From Seonamhaeicola sediminis (GTDB lineage Bacteria; Bacteroidota; Bacteroidia; Flavobacteriales; Flavobacteriaceae): DNA of 53,845 nt. The position numbers and the translations under genes are program-made. Below the pieces are notes generated by a model, which saw only the letters and a list, made by a program, of their open reading frames with translations, searched no databases and was not told the DNA's origin. The DNA lies in assembly GCF_004358095.2 (NCBI RefSeq), contig NZ_SMZJ02000012.1, positions 1 to 53,845 of the forward strand, written 5' to 3'. Shown here piece after piece: positions 8,147 through 17,944 of this stretch (its first letter is position 1; each line of letters starts with the position of its first letter).

Positions 8147-10068
8147 TTAAAATATTTTAAGATGAGCATTTCAGTAATCAATAACATCAGTGCAAAAATA
8201 ACAAACCATTTCCACAAGGCATTAACTTTTGTATCACTTTTTATGGTGTTAAAAACATCAGGTATTGAATTACTCAAAATTACATGTTTATAATTTGAAA
8301 AGTTTTGATACAATAAATTACTTTCACTTCTATTGTAATTAAAACTTACATTTTTTATAGTTTGAACTTTGTTGTTTATACTGTAAATATTTGCAACATC
8401 AGGCGTTTCAGATGTGTTGATAATCACTTTATTGTTAAAGTATTTCTGTCTTGGTATAATATTAATGCCATTATTAACAAGAGATAAAATATCATCTTGC
8501 TGTAGTTGTGTTTCTACTTCAAATTCATTTTCTTTTCCAATGGTATAGTACAATTCGGGTGTTTTAAAACTCTGTTTTGCAATGTTGTAAAGTGTTGGTA
8601 CTATTAATGGTGAGTTTTTGAAATTGGAATTATTATTATTTAAAGCAGCAGTAAATACAAACACATTATTTTGTTGGTAAAGAAAGGGCTTACCATCTTC
8701 AAACCTTAAAACCCAAGCATAACTGTTAGATGCCACTTCATAAAAACTTTCCACTTTTGGATATTGGAAGTTTGAGACCTGTTTTTCAAAAACGCCTTTT
8801 TTATAAAGCGGATGTGCATAATTTATTGAGGTGATGCGTTTTTCGGAATCTATTTGCGTAGAAAAACTTGAATTGAAATGATTCAATAACAGGTTATAAG
8901 ACTGTATATTAACTTTTTTAGAAGGAATCACAATAACAGAACCACCTTGAGAAACAAAATGCTTTAAGGCAGAAGCTAAGGCATTGGGAATGACGTCTAT
9001 TTCATTTAAAACAATAAGGTGTTTTTTTTCTATAAGACTGTAATTCAATTTATTAACAGAGGTTGAAGTTAAATTAAATTCCTCATTTGAAAAAATACGG
9101 TTTAAAAAAGCACCATCAGCATCATTCACAGCTAAAGCATTAATTTTTGAACCATAATTAATATTGAAAAACAAGTTGTTATCAAACCTTAGGTTAGTGT
9201 CATCAATAGTTATTTTACCGTTTATGATCTCATTGGTAGGTAGCGTAAATGAAGTTTCTGAAATTTTATCAATTTCTAATGATGTTTTAGCAATTAAATC
9301 TTCACCATTATAAACTGAAATAGGCACATTATCTATCGGATTACCACTATTTTTTAAAATGACCTTTAGTTGGTAGTTAATAGGTGTAGTTTCAGAAATA
9401 AAAGCAGTGTCAATTGAAATATTATTTGTGTTTATAGGTTTTAATTGAATTAAATGTAAATTGGTAAGTGAATCTAAATCGGGATTAAATGCAGTATTAT
9501 TTTGTTGAAAATCTGATATAAAAACAAGGTTTTTAAGCAAGCCTTTTTTCTTGCTGAAAAGCGTTTTGCTTTTTAATAATGCAGCATCTAGTGTTAATTG
9601 GTTTGGTGAATAATTTAACTGTAATAAATTATTCTTTATAGCTTTAATGGTTGTGTTTTTAAAAGAAGCATTATTAGTTATAACAGAAATGTTTTCGCTT
9701 TCGGGTATGTTAACAACTAAATCCTGTAAAGCCCGCTTTAGTAGTTCGCCCTGACTTCCTTTAGCCTGCATACTAAAAGAATTATCAATGTAAATAACAG
9801 TTTCCTTTTCAGTTTTAAAACGGTCATTTTTTGCTGTGAATGGTTGAGTAAATGCTAGTACAATAGCTGTTAAAAGCAGCAATCTTGTACAAAGAATAAG
9901 CCATTTTTTAATTTGTGAACTTTTACGAGAGTTTTCTTTTATTTCCTTTAGGAAAGCAACATTGGTAAAAGGTTCTTTTTTAAAACGTCTTAATTGGAAA
10001 AGGTGAACAACAATAGGAATGAGTAGCAGCAATAAGGCGTAAAGAAGTTCGGGGTGTTTAAATTGCAT
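8143..10068 (-). CDS. BatA-domain membrane protein with a von Willebrand A-like domain
   Basis: 641 residues. The N-terminus FKHPELLYALLLLLIPIVVHLFQLRRF, followed by a second hydrophobic span (LILCTRLLLLTAIVLAFTQPF), is the BatA N-terminal domain. A vWA-like region begins at VIYIDNSFSMQAKGS (a DxSxS metal site). The middle is beta-rich, SVIVIPSK near residue 350 resembles a glutamine-amidotransferase-like segment, and a last TM helix (WKWFVIFALMLLITEMLIL) ends the protein. It is probably an inner-membrane protein with a large periplasmic part. BatA-type proteins in Bacteroidota are linked to stress tolerance and envelope functions, but the exact role is unknown. It is first in a four-gene minus-strand operon. 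Confidence 0.8.
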   Translation of the reverse strand: MQFKHPELLYALLLLLIPIVVHLFQLRRFKKEPFTNVAFLKEIKENSRKSSQIKKWLILCTRLLLLTAIVLAFTQPFTAKNDRFKTEKETVIYIDNSFSMQAKGSQGELLKRALQDLVVNIPESENISVITNNASFKNTTIKAIKNNLLQLNYSPNQLTLDAALLKSKTLFSKKKGLLKNLVFISDFQQNNTAFNPDLDSLTNLHLIQLKPINTNNISIDTAFISETTPINYQLKVILKNSGNPIDNVPISVYNGEDLIAKTSLEIDKISETSFTLPTNEIINGKITIDDTNLRFDNNLFFNINYGSKINALAVNDADGAFLNRIFSNEEFNLTSTSVNKLNYSLIEKKHLIVLNEIDVIPNALASALKHFVSQGGSVIVIPSKKVNIQSYNLLLNHFNSSFSTQIDSEKRITSINYAHPLYKKGVFEKQVSNFQYPKVESFYEVASNSYAWVLRFEDGKPFLYQQNNVFVFTAALNNNNSNFKNSPLIVPTLYNIAKQSFKTPELYYTIGKENEFEVETQLQQDDILSLVNNGINIIPRQKYFNNKVIINTSETPDVANIYSINNKVQTIKNVSFNYNRSESNLLYQNFSNYKHVILSNSIPDVFNTIKSDTKVNALWKWFVIFALMLLITEMLILKYFK

Positions 10069-10102
10069 TCCTTTTTATTGATTAATCAAAATTACATAAT
10101 TT

Positions 10103-11110
10103 TCAACAAAAGAAAATGAAATCTTTTATAGGTTCAAGATTAAGTTTAGTTAAATGGCTTCTTATTTGCTTTTGAGCCTTCTTATTTGCTACAGTGATAA
10201 GGCTTTGTGAGTTTTTTATGGTAGCCAAGGTTTCAAAACTCAATAGCCTTTTTCCATAAATATCACGACCAATTTTATTGGGGTTATCACAAATCCATTC
10301 AAAAGAAATATGGCGCTCTAAAAAGATTTTAGCCATTAATTTACCTTTGGTTCCAGCGCCCCATATAACAGGTGTTTTATTTGGATTATAATCTATATCC
10401 AAATAATGATACACTTTTAAGTTAGTAAAATGGTTTTGGGCATAGTGAATATGTGTTCTAGAGGTTCTAGTAGTATAGTCTCGCCATTTGTGAATGATTG
10501 TGTTACAGGGTATACACTTAAAGTGGTGCTTGTAAAACCGGAATGTTAAATCATAGTCTTCTGGATAAATATTGGGGTTAAAGGCGTCACAGGAAACTAA
10601 GTCATCTCTATGTATCATCCAACATGGAGAAGGTATCACACATTCCTTATATATCTCATCATAATTATTACCTGTTTTTGTTAAATGATTTAACCAAGTT
10701 TCATAACTTTTATATCCAGGGCCTACACCTTGATTACTAAAATATTCAACTAAGCCAACAGCAACATGTTTTTTTCCATGAGTCATTAAATTGTTTGCTA
10801 ATATTTCCAATTTTTTAGGTAACATAACATCATCACTATCCATGCGGGTTATAAATTCTCCAGAACTATTTTTAAAAGCTAGTTTAAGTGCAGTAATAAT
10901 ACCTTTTCCTCTGTTTTTTAATAATTTTATTCTACTATCCTTTTTGGCATATTTTTCAACACGAGAGTAACTTTGGTCAGTAGAATGGTCATCAACAATA
11001 AGTAATTCCCAGTTTGTATAAGTTTGGTTTAATATAGAGTCTAAACATTCATTTAAAAAAGCTTCTGTATTTTTAAAAGGTGTTAGAATACTAATTAGGG
11101 GCTTTTCCAT
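10103..11110 (-). CDS. Glycosyltransferase family 2 with C-terminal nucleotide-binding-like domain
   Basis: 335 residues. The N-terminal GT-A domain shows SILTPFKNTEAFLNECLDSIL, LIVDDHSTD near 40 and the DXD-type TRMDSDDVML near 90. GT2-typical NIYPEDYDLTFRFY is near 180. After about residue 240 the protein changes character: TPVIWGAGTKGKLMAKIF looks like the glycine-rich turn of a Rossmann-like fold and is followed by ICDNPNKIG. This two-part layout suggests a sugar transferase joined to a small dinucleotide-binding-like module. No transmembrane segments. It stands alone, divergent from the peptidase gene at 11209. Confidence 0.82.
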   Translation of the reverse strand: MEKPLISILTPFKNTEAFLNECLDSILNQTYTNWELLIVDDHSTDQSYSRVEKYAKKDSRIKLLKNRGKGIITALKLAFKNSSGEFITRMDSDDVMLPKKLEILANNLMTHGKKHVAVGLVEYFSNQGVGPGYKSYETWLNHLTKTGNNYDEIYKECVIPSPCWMIHRDDLVSCDAFNPNIYPEDYDLTFRFYKHHFKCIPCNTIIHKWRDYTTRTSRTHIHYAQNHFTNLKVYHYLDIDYNPNKTPVIWGAGTKGKLMAKIFLERHISFEWICDNPNKIGRDIYGKRLLSFETLATIKNSQSLITVANKKAQKQIRSHLTKLNLEPIKDFIFFC

Positions 11111-11208
11111 ATAACGAATATACTATCTTTTAACAAAACCTTAAGAGCAGTAATTGTAACATAGTAGTATTTTGCACGTCATTTAAAAAACTTTAAAAAT
11201 CACTGTTA

Positions 11209-13101
11209 ATGAATAATAAAATTCTTGTTGCTGTATTCGCTAGTATTTTAATGATAGGTTGTGGTTCCTCAAAAAAATCTACCAATGATTTAGCAATAAA
11301 CTTACCTATTGAAACCGCTATTAATTTATCTGCTGTAAAAAATGATAAAGCTCCTGTAACCATAAATCCTGGAAGATTTACAACTGAAACGGTTACTTAC
11401 AGATTGCCCAAAGTAGTTCAAGGAACGTATTCTGTAAGTAATTTTGGGAAGTATATTGATGATTTTAAAGCTTTCAACTACAAAGGAGATGAAATGACAG
11501 TAACCAAAATTGACGACAATTCTTGGACTATTGCCGATGCCAAAAACCTAGACAAAATAACATATTGGGTTAACGATACTTATGATGTTGAATCTGAAGG
11601 AGGTATAGGGAAAGATGTACCGTTTTCGCCTTCTGGAACTAACATTGAGCCGGAGAATTACGTGTTGAACTTGCATGGCTTTATTGGATATTTTGATTCA
11701 TTAAAAAACAACCATTACAAATTAGATGTTACGGCTCCCACCAATTTTGTTAGAACATCAGCACTTCAAACTGTGAATACAAAATCTAGTGAAGACAGTA
11801 TAAATACCACGACAAGTTATTACGCTCCGCGCTATTTTGATATTACAGATAACCCAATGATGTATGGAAATTTAGATGTTGAAGAATTTCAGGTTGGTAG
11901 TATTAAAATTGTGTTGAGTGTTTATTCTCCAAACAAAATGCATTCTGCAAAGTCTTTAAAAGAAACCATTTTTAAAATGATGGAAGCTCAAAAAGCTTAT
12001 ATGGGAGATATTAATACCACACCACGTTATGATATTTATGTTTATCTGTCTGAAGGAAAAGAAGGCTCGCCTAAAGGGTTCGGTGCTTTAGAGCATCATA
12101 CATCTACTGTAGTAGTAATGCCGGAGGATATTCCAGCAGATGCCCTAGAAGAAAGTATGATAGATGTGGTGTCTCATGAGTTTTTTCATATTGTAACACC
12201 ACTAAGCGTGCATTCTGAAGACGTACATTATTTTGATTACAACAACCCAACATTTTCAAAACATTTATGGATGTATGAAGGTGTAACTGAGTATTTTGCA
12301 ACCTTGTTTCAAGTGGATCAAGGGTTGGTTGATGAAGCCGAATTTTACAACAAAATTATGGGTAAAATACAGGAAGCTTCAAGAATGAATGATGCCATGA
12401 GTTTTACTATTATGAGTGAAAACGTATTAAAAGCACCATATAAGGATGAATATTTAAATGTTTATCAAAAAGGTGCTTTAATAGGTATGTGTATTGATAT
12501 TTTAATGCGGGAAGAAAGTAACGGAAACAGAGGTATTCTGTCGTTAATGAAAGAATTATCAAATAAATACGGGAAAAATAAGCCTTTTGAAGATGACGCT
12601 TTAATTGATGAAATAGTTGCTATGACTTATCCTTCGTTGGGTGATTTTTTTAGAACGCATGTAGTTGGAGATTTACCAATTGACTATAATGAATTTTTTG
12701 AAAAAGTAGGTCTGGAAATAGGAGAGGGTAAGATAAAAACCAACTTTATTTTATTAAATGGCGTACCCATTGTTAGTGGCGATGGTCAAAAAGGCACCAT
12801 ATTTTTTACAGATGCGGCATTACAAAATAGTTTCTGGAAAGAACAGGGCGTTCAAGCCAATGATGTTATTAAATCTATTGATGGCAATACCTTAACACTC
12901 CAAAATGCTAACCAAGTATTACAAGAGGTATTCATGTGGAAACCTGGAAAGGATATTGAAGTTGTATTAGATAGAAATGGTGAAGAAATATTTGTAAAAA
13001 CTACTACTACACAACCTTATACTACTGGGGAAATGATAGTTGAAAAATCAAATGCAACTGAGGCTCAAAAAGATTTAAGAAAAGCATGGTTGAAAGGGTA
13101 A
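11209..13101 (+). CDS. M61-family (glycyl aminopeptidase-like) lipoprotein with PDZ domain
   Basis: Secreted zinc peptidase of 630 residues. The signal peptide ends in the lipobox LMIGC (Cys18), so the protein is lipid-anchored. An N-terminal beta domain is followed by the zinc site HEFFH at about 323-327, with the downstream Glu in MYEGVTEYFATLF as third ligand. C-terminal, VQANDVIKSIDGNTL is a PDZ segment. The family (M61) removes N-terminal residues from peptides and is common in Bacteroidota envelopes. It is monocistronic and ends at a bidirectional terminator shared with the TIGR02757 gene. Confidence 0.88.
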   Translation: MNNKILVAVFASILMIGCGSSKKSTNDLAINLPIETAINLSAVKNDKAPVTINPGRFTTETVTYRLPKVVQGTYSVSNFGKYIDDFKAFNYKGDEMTVTKIDDNSWTIADAKNLDKITYWVNDTYDVESEGGIGKDVPFSPSGTNIEPENYVLNLHGFIGYFDSLKNNHYKLDVTAPTNFVRTSALQTVNTKSSEDSINTTTSYYAPRYFDITDNPMMYGNLDVEEFQVGSIKIVLSVYSPNKMHSAKSLKETIFKMMEAQKAYMGDINTTPRYDIYVYLSEGKEGSPKGFGALEHHTSTVVVMPEDIPADALEESMIDVVSHEFFHIVTPLSVHSEDVHYFDYNNPTFSKHLWMYEGVTEYFATLFQVDQGLVDEAEFYNKIMGKIQEASRMNDAMSFTIMSENVLKAPYKDEYLNVYQKGALIGMCIDILMREESNGNRGILSLMKELSNKYGKNKPFEDDALIDEIVAMTYPSLGDFFRTHVVGDLPIDYNEFFEKVGLEIGEGKIKTNFILLNGVPIVSGDGQKGTIFFTDAALQNSFWKEQGVQANDVIKSIDGNTLTLQNANQVLQEVFMWKPGKDIEVVLDRNGEEIFVKTTTTQPYTTGEMIVEKSNATEAQKDLRKAWLKG

Positions 13102-13125
13102 GTGTTTTTCAAGTTTTGAAATAAG

Positions 13126-13153
13126 AAAATGGTAAACTTTAGTTTGCCATTTT
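13126..13153. terminator. Bidirectional terminator
   Basis: AAAATGGTAAAC pairs with GTTTGCCATTTT around a TTTA loop, with one wobble pair and T-rich flanks on both strands. It lies between the convergent M61 peptidase and TIGR02757 genes and can serve both. Its inner side lies directly against the stop of the minus-strand gene at 13155. Confidence 0.7.
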
Positions 13154-13154
13154 T

Positions 13155-13919
13155 TTAAAATCCCTCAAAAGCTCCTAGGCCAAAAAGCGCAAAATCATAT
13201 TTAACAGGATCATGTTTATCGAGTTTTCTCAGAGCAGTATCTAATTCTAATAGTGCTTTAGCATCATTCTGTTTTCTATTCAGCAAGCCTAGCTTTCTGG
13301 CAACATTACCAGAATGTACATCTAGTGGACATGATAAAATTGAAGTTGGAATATTTCTCCAAATACCAAAATCTACACCATTATTATCATTGCGCACTAA
13401 CCATCTAAGCATCATATTAATTCTTTTACAAGACGAACCTTTATTTGGGTCTCCAACATGTTTTTGAGTTCTCGATTCATGGTCTAAAGAAAAAAACACT
13501 CTTTTAAACTCATGTATAGCTGGCTGAATACTGTTATCGGTAATATTATTTTGAAACACAGTTTCCATACCACCATGATTGGTGTATATGTTATTCAGTG
13601 CCTTGATGAAATATTTGAAATCTATTGAATTAAAAGTACGATGCACAAACCCATCAAGTACATCTAGGTCCCTTTCTTTAAGATTCATAACAAAGTCATA
13701 CGGGGAATTACCAAGTAGTTCCATCATTCTATCCGCATTATTTATAATCATCTTACGGTTACCCCATGCTATTGAGGCAGTTAGAAATGATGCAATCTCA
13801 ATATCTTCCTTAAGCTGATAACGGTGCGGAACTTGTATAGGGTCACTATCAATGAACTTAGGATTATTGTATTGAGCTACCTTAGATTCTAAAAATTCTT
13901 TTAATTCTGATTTATTCAA
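13155..13919 (-). CDS. TIGR02757 (DUF2400) family protein, TTG start
   Basis: 254 residues of a conserved Bacteroidota/spirochaete family of unknown function. Typical features are ASFLTASIAWGNRKMIINN, FVHRTFNSIDFKYFIKAL, KRINMMLRWLVRND and PTSILSCPLDVHSGNVARKLGLL; the helical organisation and the last motif are reminiscent of HhH DNA glycosylases, but I see no proven catalytic site. Translation must start at the TTG at 13919: an in-frame TAA precedes it directly, and the following residues align with the start of the broken paralogue at 15051. A TACCTTTG promoter element lies 17 bases upstream. Confidence 0.88.
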   Translation of the reverse strand: MNKSELKEFLESKVAQYNNPKFIDSDPIQVPHRYQLKEDIEIASFLTASIAWGNRKMIINNADRMMELLGNSPYDFVMNLKERDLDVLDGFVHRTFNSIDFKYFIKALNNIYTNHGGMETVFQNNITDNSIQPAIHEFKRVFFSLDHESRTQKHVGDPNKGSSCKRINMMLRWLVRNDNNGVDFGIWRNIPTSILSCPLDVHSGNVARKLGLLNRKQNDAKALLELDTALRKLDKHDPVKYDFALFGLGAFEGF

Positions 13920-13936
13920 TTAATTGCCTTTGAGCA

Positions 13937-13944
13937 CAAAGGTA
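13937..13944 (-). promoter_or_regulatory. Candidate -7 promoter element TACCTTTG
   Basis: Minus-strand match to TAnnTTTG, 17 bases upstream of the TTG start of the TIGR02757 gene. Spacing allows a short leader. Confidence 0.45.
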
Positions 13945-14174
13945 ATATTGTAAATACAATTTTATGGTGTATATATTTGTACCGTTAAACATATTTATAA
14001 ACTGGACTAATTGTGTTTTACCACATCAGAATATGACATTAGTGTTTCTTATGATATTTAAATAAACCGTTCCATAAATTAATCTCAAACTGACCAATAT
14101 CATTGGCTGTTAGTTTTCAAATGGTTAAATTATTTTCGCAAAAATTAGATTCATTAAAACTAAATTCTTTAGGT

Positions 14175-14567
14175 ATGAATTCAATTACAAAACACTTAAA
14201 ACTAATTGCCATTATACTTATTACTCCGTTTTTAGTCCAAAGCTGCACCATTTACAAATCGGCAAACGTAAGTCTTGAAGAAGCAGCCAAGTCTGAATCT
14301 AAAACTAAGATTGTAAAAAAAGATGGTAAAAGGGAAAAGTATTCAAAAGTTTTGCTTTTAGATAGTGGAGAGCTCTATGGTGTAAATTGGGTAAATAGAA
14401 AACAAACAACTGATAGTATTTTTATAGATGCCAAAACAGTTAAAAAAGTTAAACTGGAAAACAAAAAACTTAACTCAAATATTGAAGGGGTTATTTGGGC
14501 AATTTCTTGGATAGGAGGTTTAACTTTAGCTATAGTTTATGTTTATCCTTGGATGTTTGGAGTATGA
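14175..14567 (+). CDS. Small lipoprotein of unknown function
   Basis: 130 residues if started at the ATG at 14175 (MNSITKHLKL). The signal peptide ends in the lipobox LVQSC (Cys24). The mature part has a charged stretch (KSESKTKIVKKDGKREKY), then a short beta-like region (YSKVLLLDSGELYGVNWVNRK), and a C-terminal hydrophobic span (GVIWAISWIGGLTLAIVYVY) that could insert in a membrane. A longer reading from 14103 would bury the signal sequence and is less likely. The gene sits between the intact and broken TIGR02757 copies. I do not recognise the family. Confidence 0.65.
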   Translation: MNSITKHLKLIAIILITPFLVQSCTIYKSANVSLEEAAKSESKTKIVKKDGKREKYSKVLLLDSGELYGVNWVNRKQTTDSIFIDAKTVKKVKLENKKLNSNIEGVIWAISWIGGLTLAIVYVYPWMFGV

Positions 14568-14652
14568 AGCAATATAGACACAATATTTATACCACCACAT
14601 TATATTAAATCACATCTGTTGATGTATGATGTGGAATCAAACATCTTGCCGC

Positions 14653-15051
14653 CTAAATTATATGATTAAACATAGTGAAGCGTTTTGCGGCAGAGTCTTT
14701 CAAGGGGTTACTTATATGCTTTAAACTCTTTATAAACTGAAGACAATCATCGCCATTGAAAGTACGGTGAACAAATGTGCTTAACTTTTCCAGATCTGTA
14801 GCTTGATGATTTATAACAAAATCATATGGTGCATCATCTAAAAGGTTTATCAGGCGTTTAGCATTATTTATGATACTTTTTCGGTTTCCCCAGGCTATAG
14901 TGGCGGTTAAAAAACCAGCAATTTCAATGTCTTCTTTTTTTGAGAATAGGTGAGGTATTTGAATTGGATCAGTTTCTATAAATCTTGGCTGGTTGTATTG
15001 AGTTACTTTTAAATCTAAAAATTCTCGTAATTCATTTTTATTTAATTTCAT
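14653..15051 (-). pseudogene. Truncated TIGR02757 paralogue
   Basis: 132 codons that align with the intact gene at 13155-13919. The first 113 or so residues match well (NELREFLDLKVTQYNQPRF, FLTATIAWGNRKSIINNAKRL, FVHRTFNGDDCLQFIKSL). After LKHI about 40 residues are missing, and the frame resumes at SNPLKDSAAKRFTMF, the equivalent of SSCKRINMM, then stops after six more residues. About the last 95 residues are absent and no remnant is visible down to 14568. DNA identity to the intact copy is only moderate, so the duplication is old or the copy came from a relative. Confidence 0.75.
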
Positions 15052-15194
15052 CTATCAAAAACAATATTGATGTTCATTAGGATACTTTAAAAATATAAAG
15101 CCTAAGCAAATTTATAAACATTTGATTGAAATAGGTATTGGTATGCTTTATGTTTAATAAAATTATTTTGAATATATTCTCTAATATAAAATTC

Positions 15195-15208
15195 TGTAAC
15201 TGGTTACA
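15195..15208. promoter_or_regulatory. Short inverted repeat TGTAACTGGTTACA
   Basis: Six-base arms with a two-base centre, 117 bases upstream of the lipoprotein gene at 15326. It has the shape of a dimeric repressor site, but no regulator or second copy was found in this window. Confidence 0.2.
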
Positions 15209-15325
15209 TGAAAAATTTAAAAATCATCGACGAAATATGTATTTTTGTTCTTATAAGAGATTTAAGTAATAAAAACTATAATTAAAAGAAAATAAAAACG
15301 TTAATTAGTAATAAATTAGATAGTT

Positions 15326-16144
15326 ATGAGAAAAATAATTGCCCTAGCACTCATTGTCTTATCCGTATCATGTCAAAAAGACAAAACACCATTAAACGAT
15401 TCAGGTCCAAGTGATGAGGCTAGAACTTTCTACCTAGAAAGTTTTAATGAATACAACTTAGCTAATCAAGTTTTTCAAGATCTTGTTAATATTAAAGGAG
15501 ATATAATTTTAAATGCTGAAAATTCATTAACTGGAAAAACCAGTAGCAGTAAAATTGATGTTTCAGTTTCCATAGAACCTTCAGATTTGGAAACTTTTCC
15601 TAAAACAATAACTGTAGATTTCGGTCCTTCTGGAACAGTTGGTCGAGATGGTGTCTTTCGCAGGGGAGTTATTCGTATAGTATCTACTGGATGGTTTTGG
15701 GAGCAAGGAAGTGTCCATACAACGACCTTTAGTAACTATTTCCATGATAATTTTAAAGTGGAGGGAACTCAAATCGTGCAGAATTTTGGTGAAAATGAAA
15801 ATGGTTTTATAGAGTTTGATGTTGAAGTCAATAACGGAGTTGTTTCTCATTCAGATGGCTTAAATATTACTTTTGATGAAGCGTCTACCAGAACGTGGAT
15901 TGTTGGTTCTCAAACTCCGTTTAATATTTGGGATGATGAGTATATAATTGACGCTGTTCAATCTGGGTTCTTTTCTGATGGTACTTCATATTTGTTAACT
16001 TTCGATGAACCATTACATTATGTATTACTACCCAGGGCTGTTAGATCTGGGATTGTAAATTTGGTAATAGGTGGCTTCACTGGTTTTGAAATCAACCATA
16101 ATAATCGGACTACCACGATACTGGGTGTGACGAGTACATTCTAA
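15326..16144 (+). CDS. Lipoprotein of unknown function
   Basis: 272 residues with a signal peptide ending in the lipobox LSVSC (about Cys16), so exported and lipid-anchored. The mature protein is beta-rich with repeated short strands (KTITVDFGPSGTVGRDGVFR, GVIRIVSTGWFWEQGSVHTT, NFGENENGFIEFDVEVNNGV) and many Thr, Gly and aromatic residues. I do not recognise a named domain; similar lipoproteins occur in Flavobacteriaceae. It stands alone, with a 274-base upstream region containing only the small inverted repeat noted separately. Confidence 0.75.
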   Translation: MRKIIALALIVLSVSCQKDKTPLNDSGPSDEARTFYLESFNEYNLANQVFQDLVNIKGDIILNAENSLTGKTSSSKIDVSVSIEPSDLETFPKTITVDFGPSGTVGRDGVFRRGVIRIVSTGWFWEQGSVHTTTFSNYFHDNFKVEGTQIVQNFGENENGFIEFDVEVNNGVVSHSDGLNITFDEASTRTWIVGSQTPFNIWDDEYIIDAVQSGFFSDGTSYLLTFDEPLHYVLLPRAVRSGIVNLVIGGFTGFEINHNNRTTTILGVTSTF

Positions 16145-16229
16145 CGGATTTGAAGATTTTGGGATATTATCTGAATTAAGTTTTTTTGGATAGTCTGTAT
16201 AAAACTTACTTGCAAAAAAAGAAACTTAA

Positions 16230-16892
16230 TTAGATTAATACGTTTCCGTCCTTCATTACTAACTTACGGTCAGTCATATTGGCCAGCTCTTCATTGTGGG
16301 TAACAATTACAAAAGTTTGTCCAAATTCATCACGGAGTTTAAAGAAAAGATTATGCAAGTTTTCAGCAGATTCACTATCTAAGTTTCCAGAAGGTTCATC
16401 GGCAAAAATTAAATCAGGATTATTGATTAAGGCTCTGGCAACAGCAACTCGTTGTTGTTCTCCTCCTGAAAGCTCACTAGGTTTATGATCATACCTTTGG
16501 GATAATCCTAAAAAATCTAATAATTCTTTAGCTCTTGTTTCGGCTTCATATTTTGAAATCCCTTTTATAAATGCTGGTAAGCAAACATTTTCTAATGCTG
16601 TAAATTCTGACAATAATTGGTGAAATTGAAAGATAAAACCAATATGCTGGTTTCTAAACTTCGCCAATTCTTTATCTGAAAGTGATTTTAAATTAGTACT
16701 GTTTATATTGAGCTCAAAAGGTTCTTGTTTTGAAGCATTCTCCAATGTGCCTAAAATCTGTAAAAGTGTTGTTTTTCCAGCACCAGAAGCTCCAACAATA
16801 GAAACTACTTCACCTTTTTCTACCATAATGTCTACACCTTTTAATACGTGTAAATCGTTATAGTATTTATGAATGTTTTTAGCTTGAATCAT
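16230..16892 (-). CDS. ABC transporter ATP-binding protein, LolD-like
   Basis: 220 residues of a single ABC domain: Walker [12 protein letters not shown] near residues 34-44, Q-loop [18 protein letters not shown], signature [15 protein letters not shown], Walker [13 protein letters not shown] and H-loop VIVTHN. The [15 protein letters not shown] segment and the length place it in the LolD/MacB/FtsE-type group, which powers lipoprotein release or related envelope transport. No permease gene is adjacent, which is usual in this phylum. It is divergent from folE across 136 bases. Confidence 0.87.
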   Translation of the reverse strand: MIQAKNIHKYYNDLHVLKGVDIMVEKGEVVSIVGASGAGKTTLLQILGTLENASKQEPFELNINSTNLKSLSDKELAKFRNQHIGFIFQFHQLLSEFTALENVCLPAFIKGISKYEAETRAKELLDFLGLSQRYDHKPSELSGGEQQRVAVARALINNPDLIFADEPSGNLDSESAENLHNLFFKLRDEFGQTFVIVTHNEELANMTDRKLVMKDGNVLI

Positions 16893-17028
16893 GTGCTTAA
16901 TTTCATGGAATGAAAATACTACTTTAACAGGTAATCAGCAAAATTAAAATAATTGCTTTTTGAAAGTAGTCTTCAGAAATTTAGTCTGGTTTTTTTTAAC
17001 TATTTTTAGTTAATAATAAAATAACAAT

Positions 17029-17616
17029 ATGCCTTATAAAAAGTTTGAAGAATACAATATACAAGTGACCGATGATGTTAAAGACCGTTACAAAAAAATT
17101 ATTGAAGATTTAGGAGAGGATACTAAACGTGACGGACTTGTAAAAACTCCAGAACGTGCTGCTAAGGCTATGCAATTCTTAACTCAGGGATATCACCAAG
17201 ACCCTATTGAGATTCTTAAAAGTGCTATGTTCAAAGAATCTTATGATGAAATGGTAATTGTTAAAGATATAGAACTGTATTCGCTTTGTGAACATCATAT
17301 TTTGCCGTTTTTTGGTAAGGTTCATATAGCTTATATACCAAACGGACAAATAGTAGGGTTGAGTAAATTACCCAGAATAGTGGACGTTTTTGCCAGAAGA
17401 CTACAAGTTCAGGAACGCTTAACTGAACAGATTCTAGATTGTATCAATGATACCTTAAAACCGCAAGGTGTAGCCGTGGTTATTGAAGCTTCTCATATGT
17501 GTATGATGATGCGCGGTGTACAAAAACAAAACTCTATTACTACCACCTCAGGGTTTAGAGGACAGTTTGAAAAAATTGAAACTCGAAATGAGTTTTTAAA
17601 ATTAATTGGTAAATAG
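17029..17616 (+). CDS. folE: GTP cyclohydrolase I
   Basis: Converts GTP to 7,8-dihydroneopterin triphosphate, the first step of folate and tetrahydropterin synthesis. 195 residues. Zinc and catalytic residues are visible: the Cys and His of [20 protein letters not shown], and the later Cys in [17 protein letters not shown]. The substrate site shows [23 protein letters not shown]. This is the canonical type IA enzyme, so no zinc-independent substitute is implied. It is followed 55 bases later by a small membrane protein gene, probably on the same transcript up to the terminator at 17944. Confidence 0.95.
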   Translation: MPYKKFEEYNIQVTDDVKDRYKKIIEDLGEDTKRDGLVKTPERAAKAMQFLTQGYHQDPIEILKSAMFKESYDEMVIVKDIELYSLCEHHILPFFGKVHIAYIPNGQIVGLSKLPRIVDVFARRLQVQERLTEQILDCINDTLKPQGVAVVIEASHMCMMMRGVQKQNSITTTSGFRGQFEKIETRNEFLKLIGK

Positions 17617-17671
17617 ATAGTACAATAAATTTGGTATATTTCTTGTTATCAGTTTATTATAAAATTATTCT

Positions 17672-17944
17672 ATGAACAAGTATAAAAAATTAGCTTTAAG
17701 CGTGCTTTTAGATGCGCTTGGGTATGTATCCATTATTTTTCCTCCTTTCGATTTTGTTTGGGCGCCAGCATCAGCCTTAATTATGACCAAACTGTATAAA
17801 GGAAGGGAAGGTAAAGTGGCCGCAGTTGTTTCATTTATTGAAGAAGCACTTCCTTTTTTAGATGTTATTCCAACATTCACAATCATGTGGTTGTACTCTT
17901 ATGTTGTAAACCCTAAAAAAGAAGAAACAATTATAGAAGTATAA
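17672..17944 (+). CDS. Small membrane protein of unknown function
   Basis: 90 residues with two likely membrane spans (LSVLLDALGYVSIIFPPFDFV and IPTFTIMWLYSYVV) separated by a basic loop (TKLYKGREGK). Acidic and proline residues next to the spans (DALGY, FPPFDF) are shared with similar small proteins I have seen in Bacteroidota, but I cannot name the family. It lies downstream of folE and just before a strong terminator. Confidence 0.65.
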   Translation: MNKYKKLALSVLLDALGYVSIIFPPFDFVWAPASALIMTKLYKGREGKVAAVVSFIEEALPFLDVIPTFTIMWLYSYVVNPKKEETIIEV

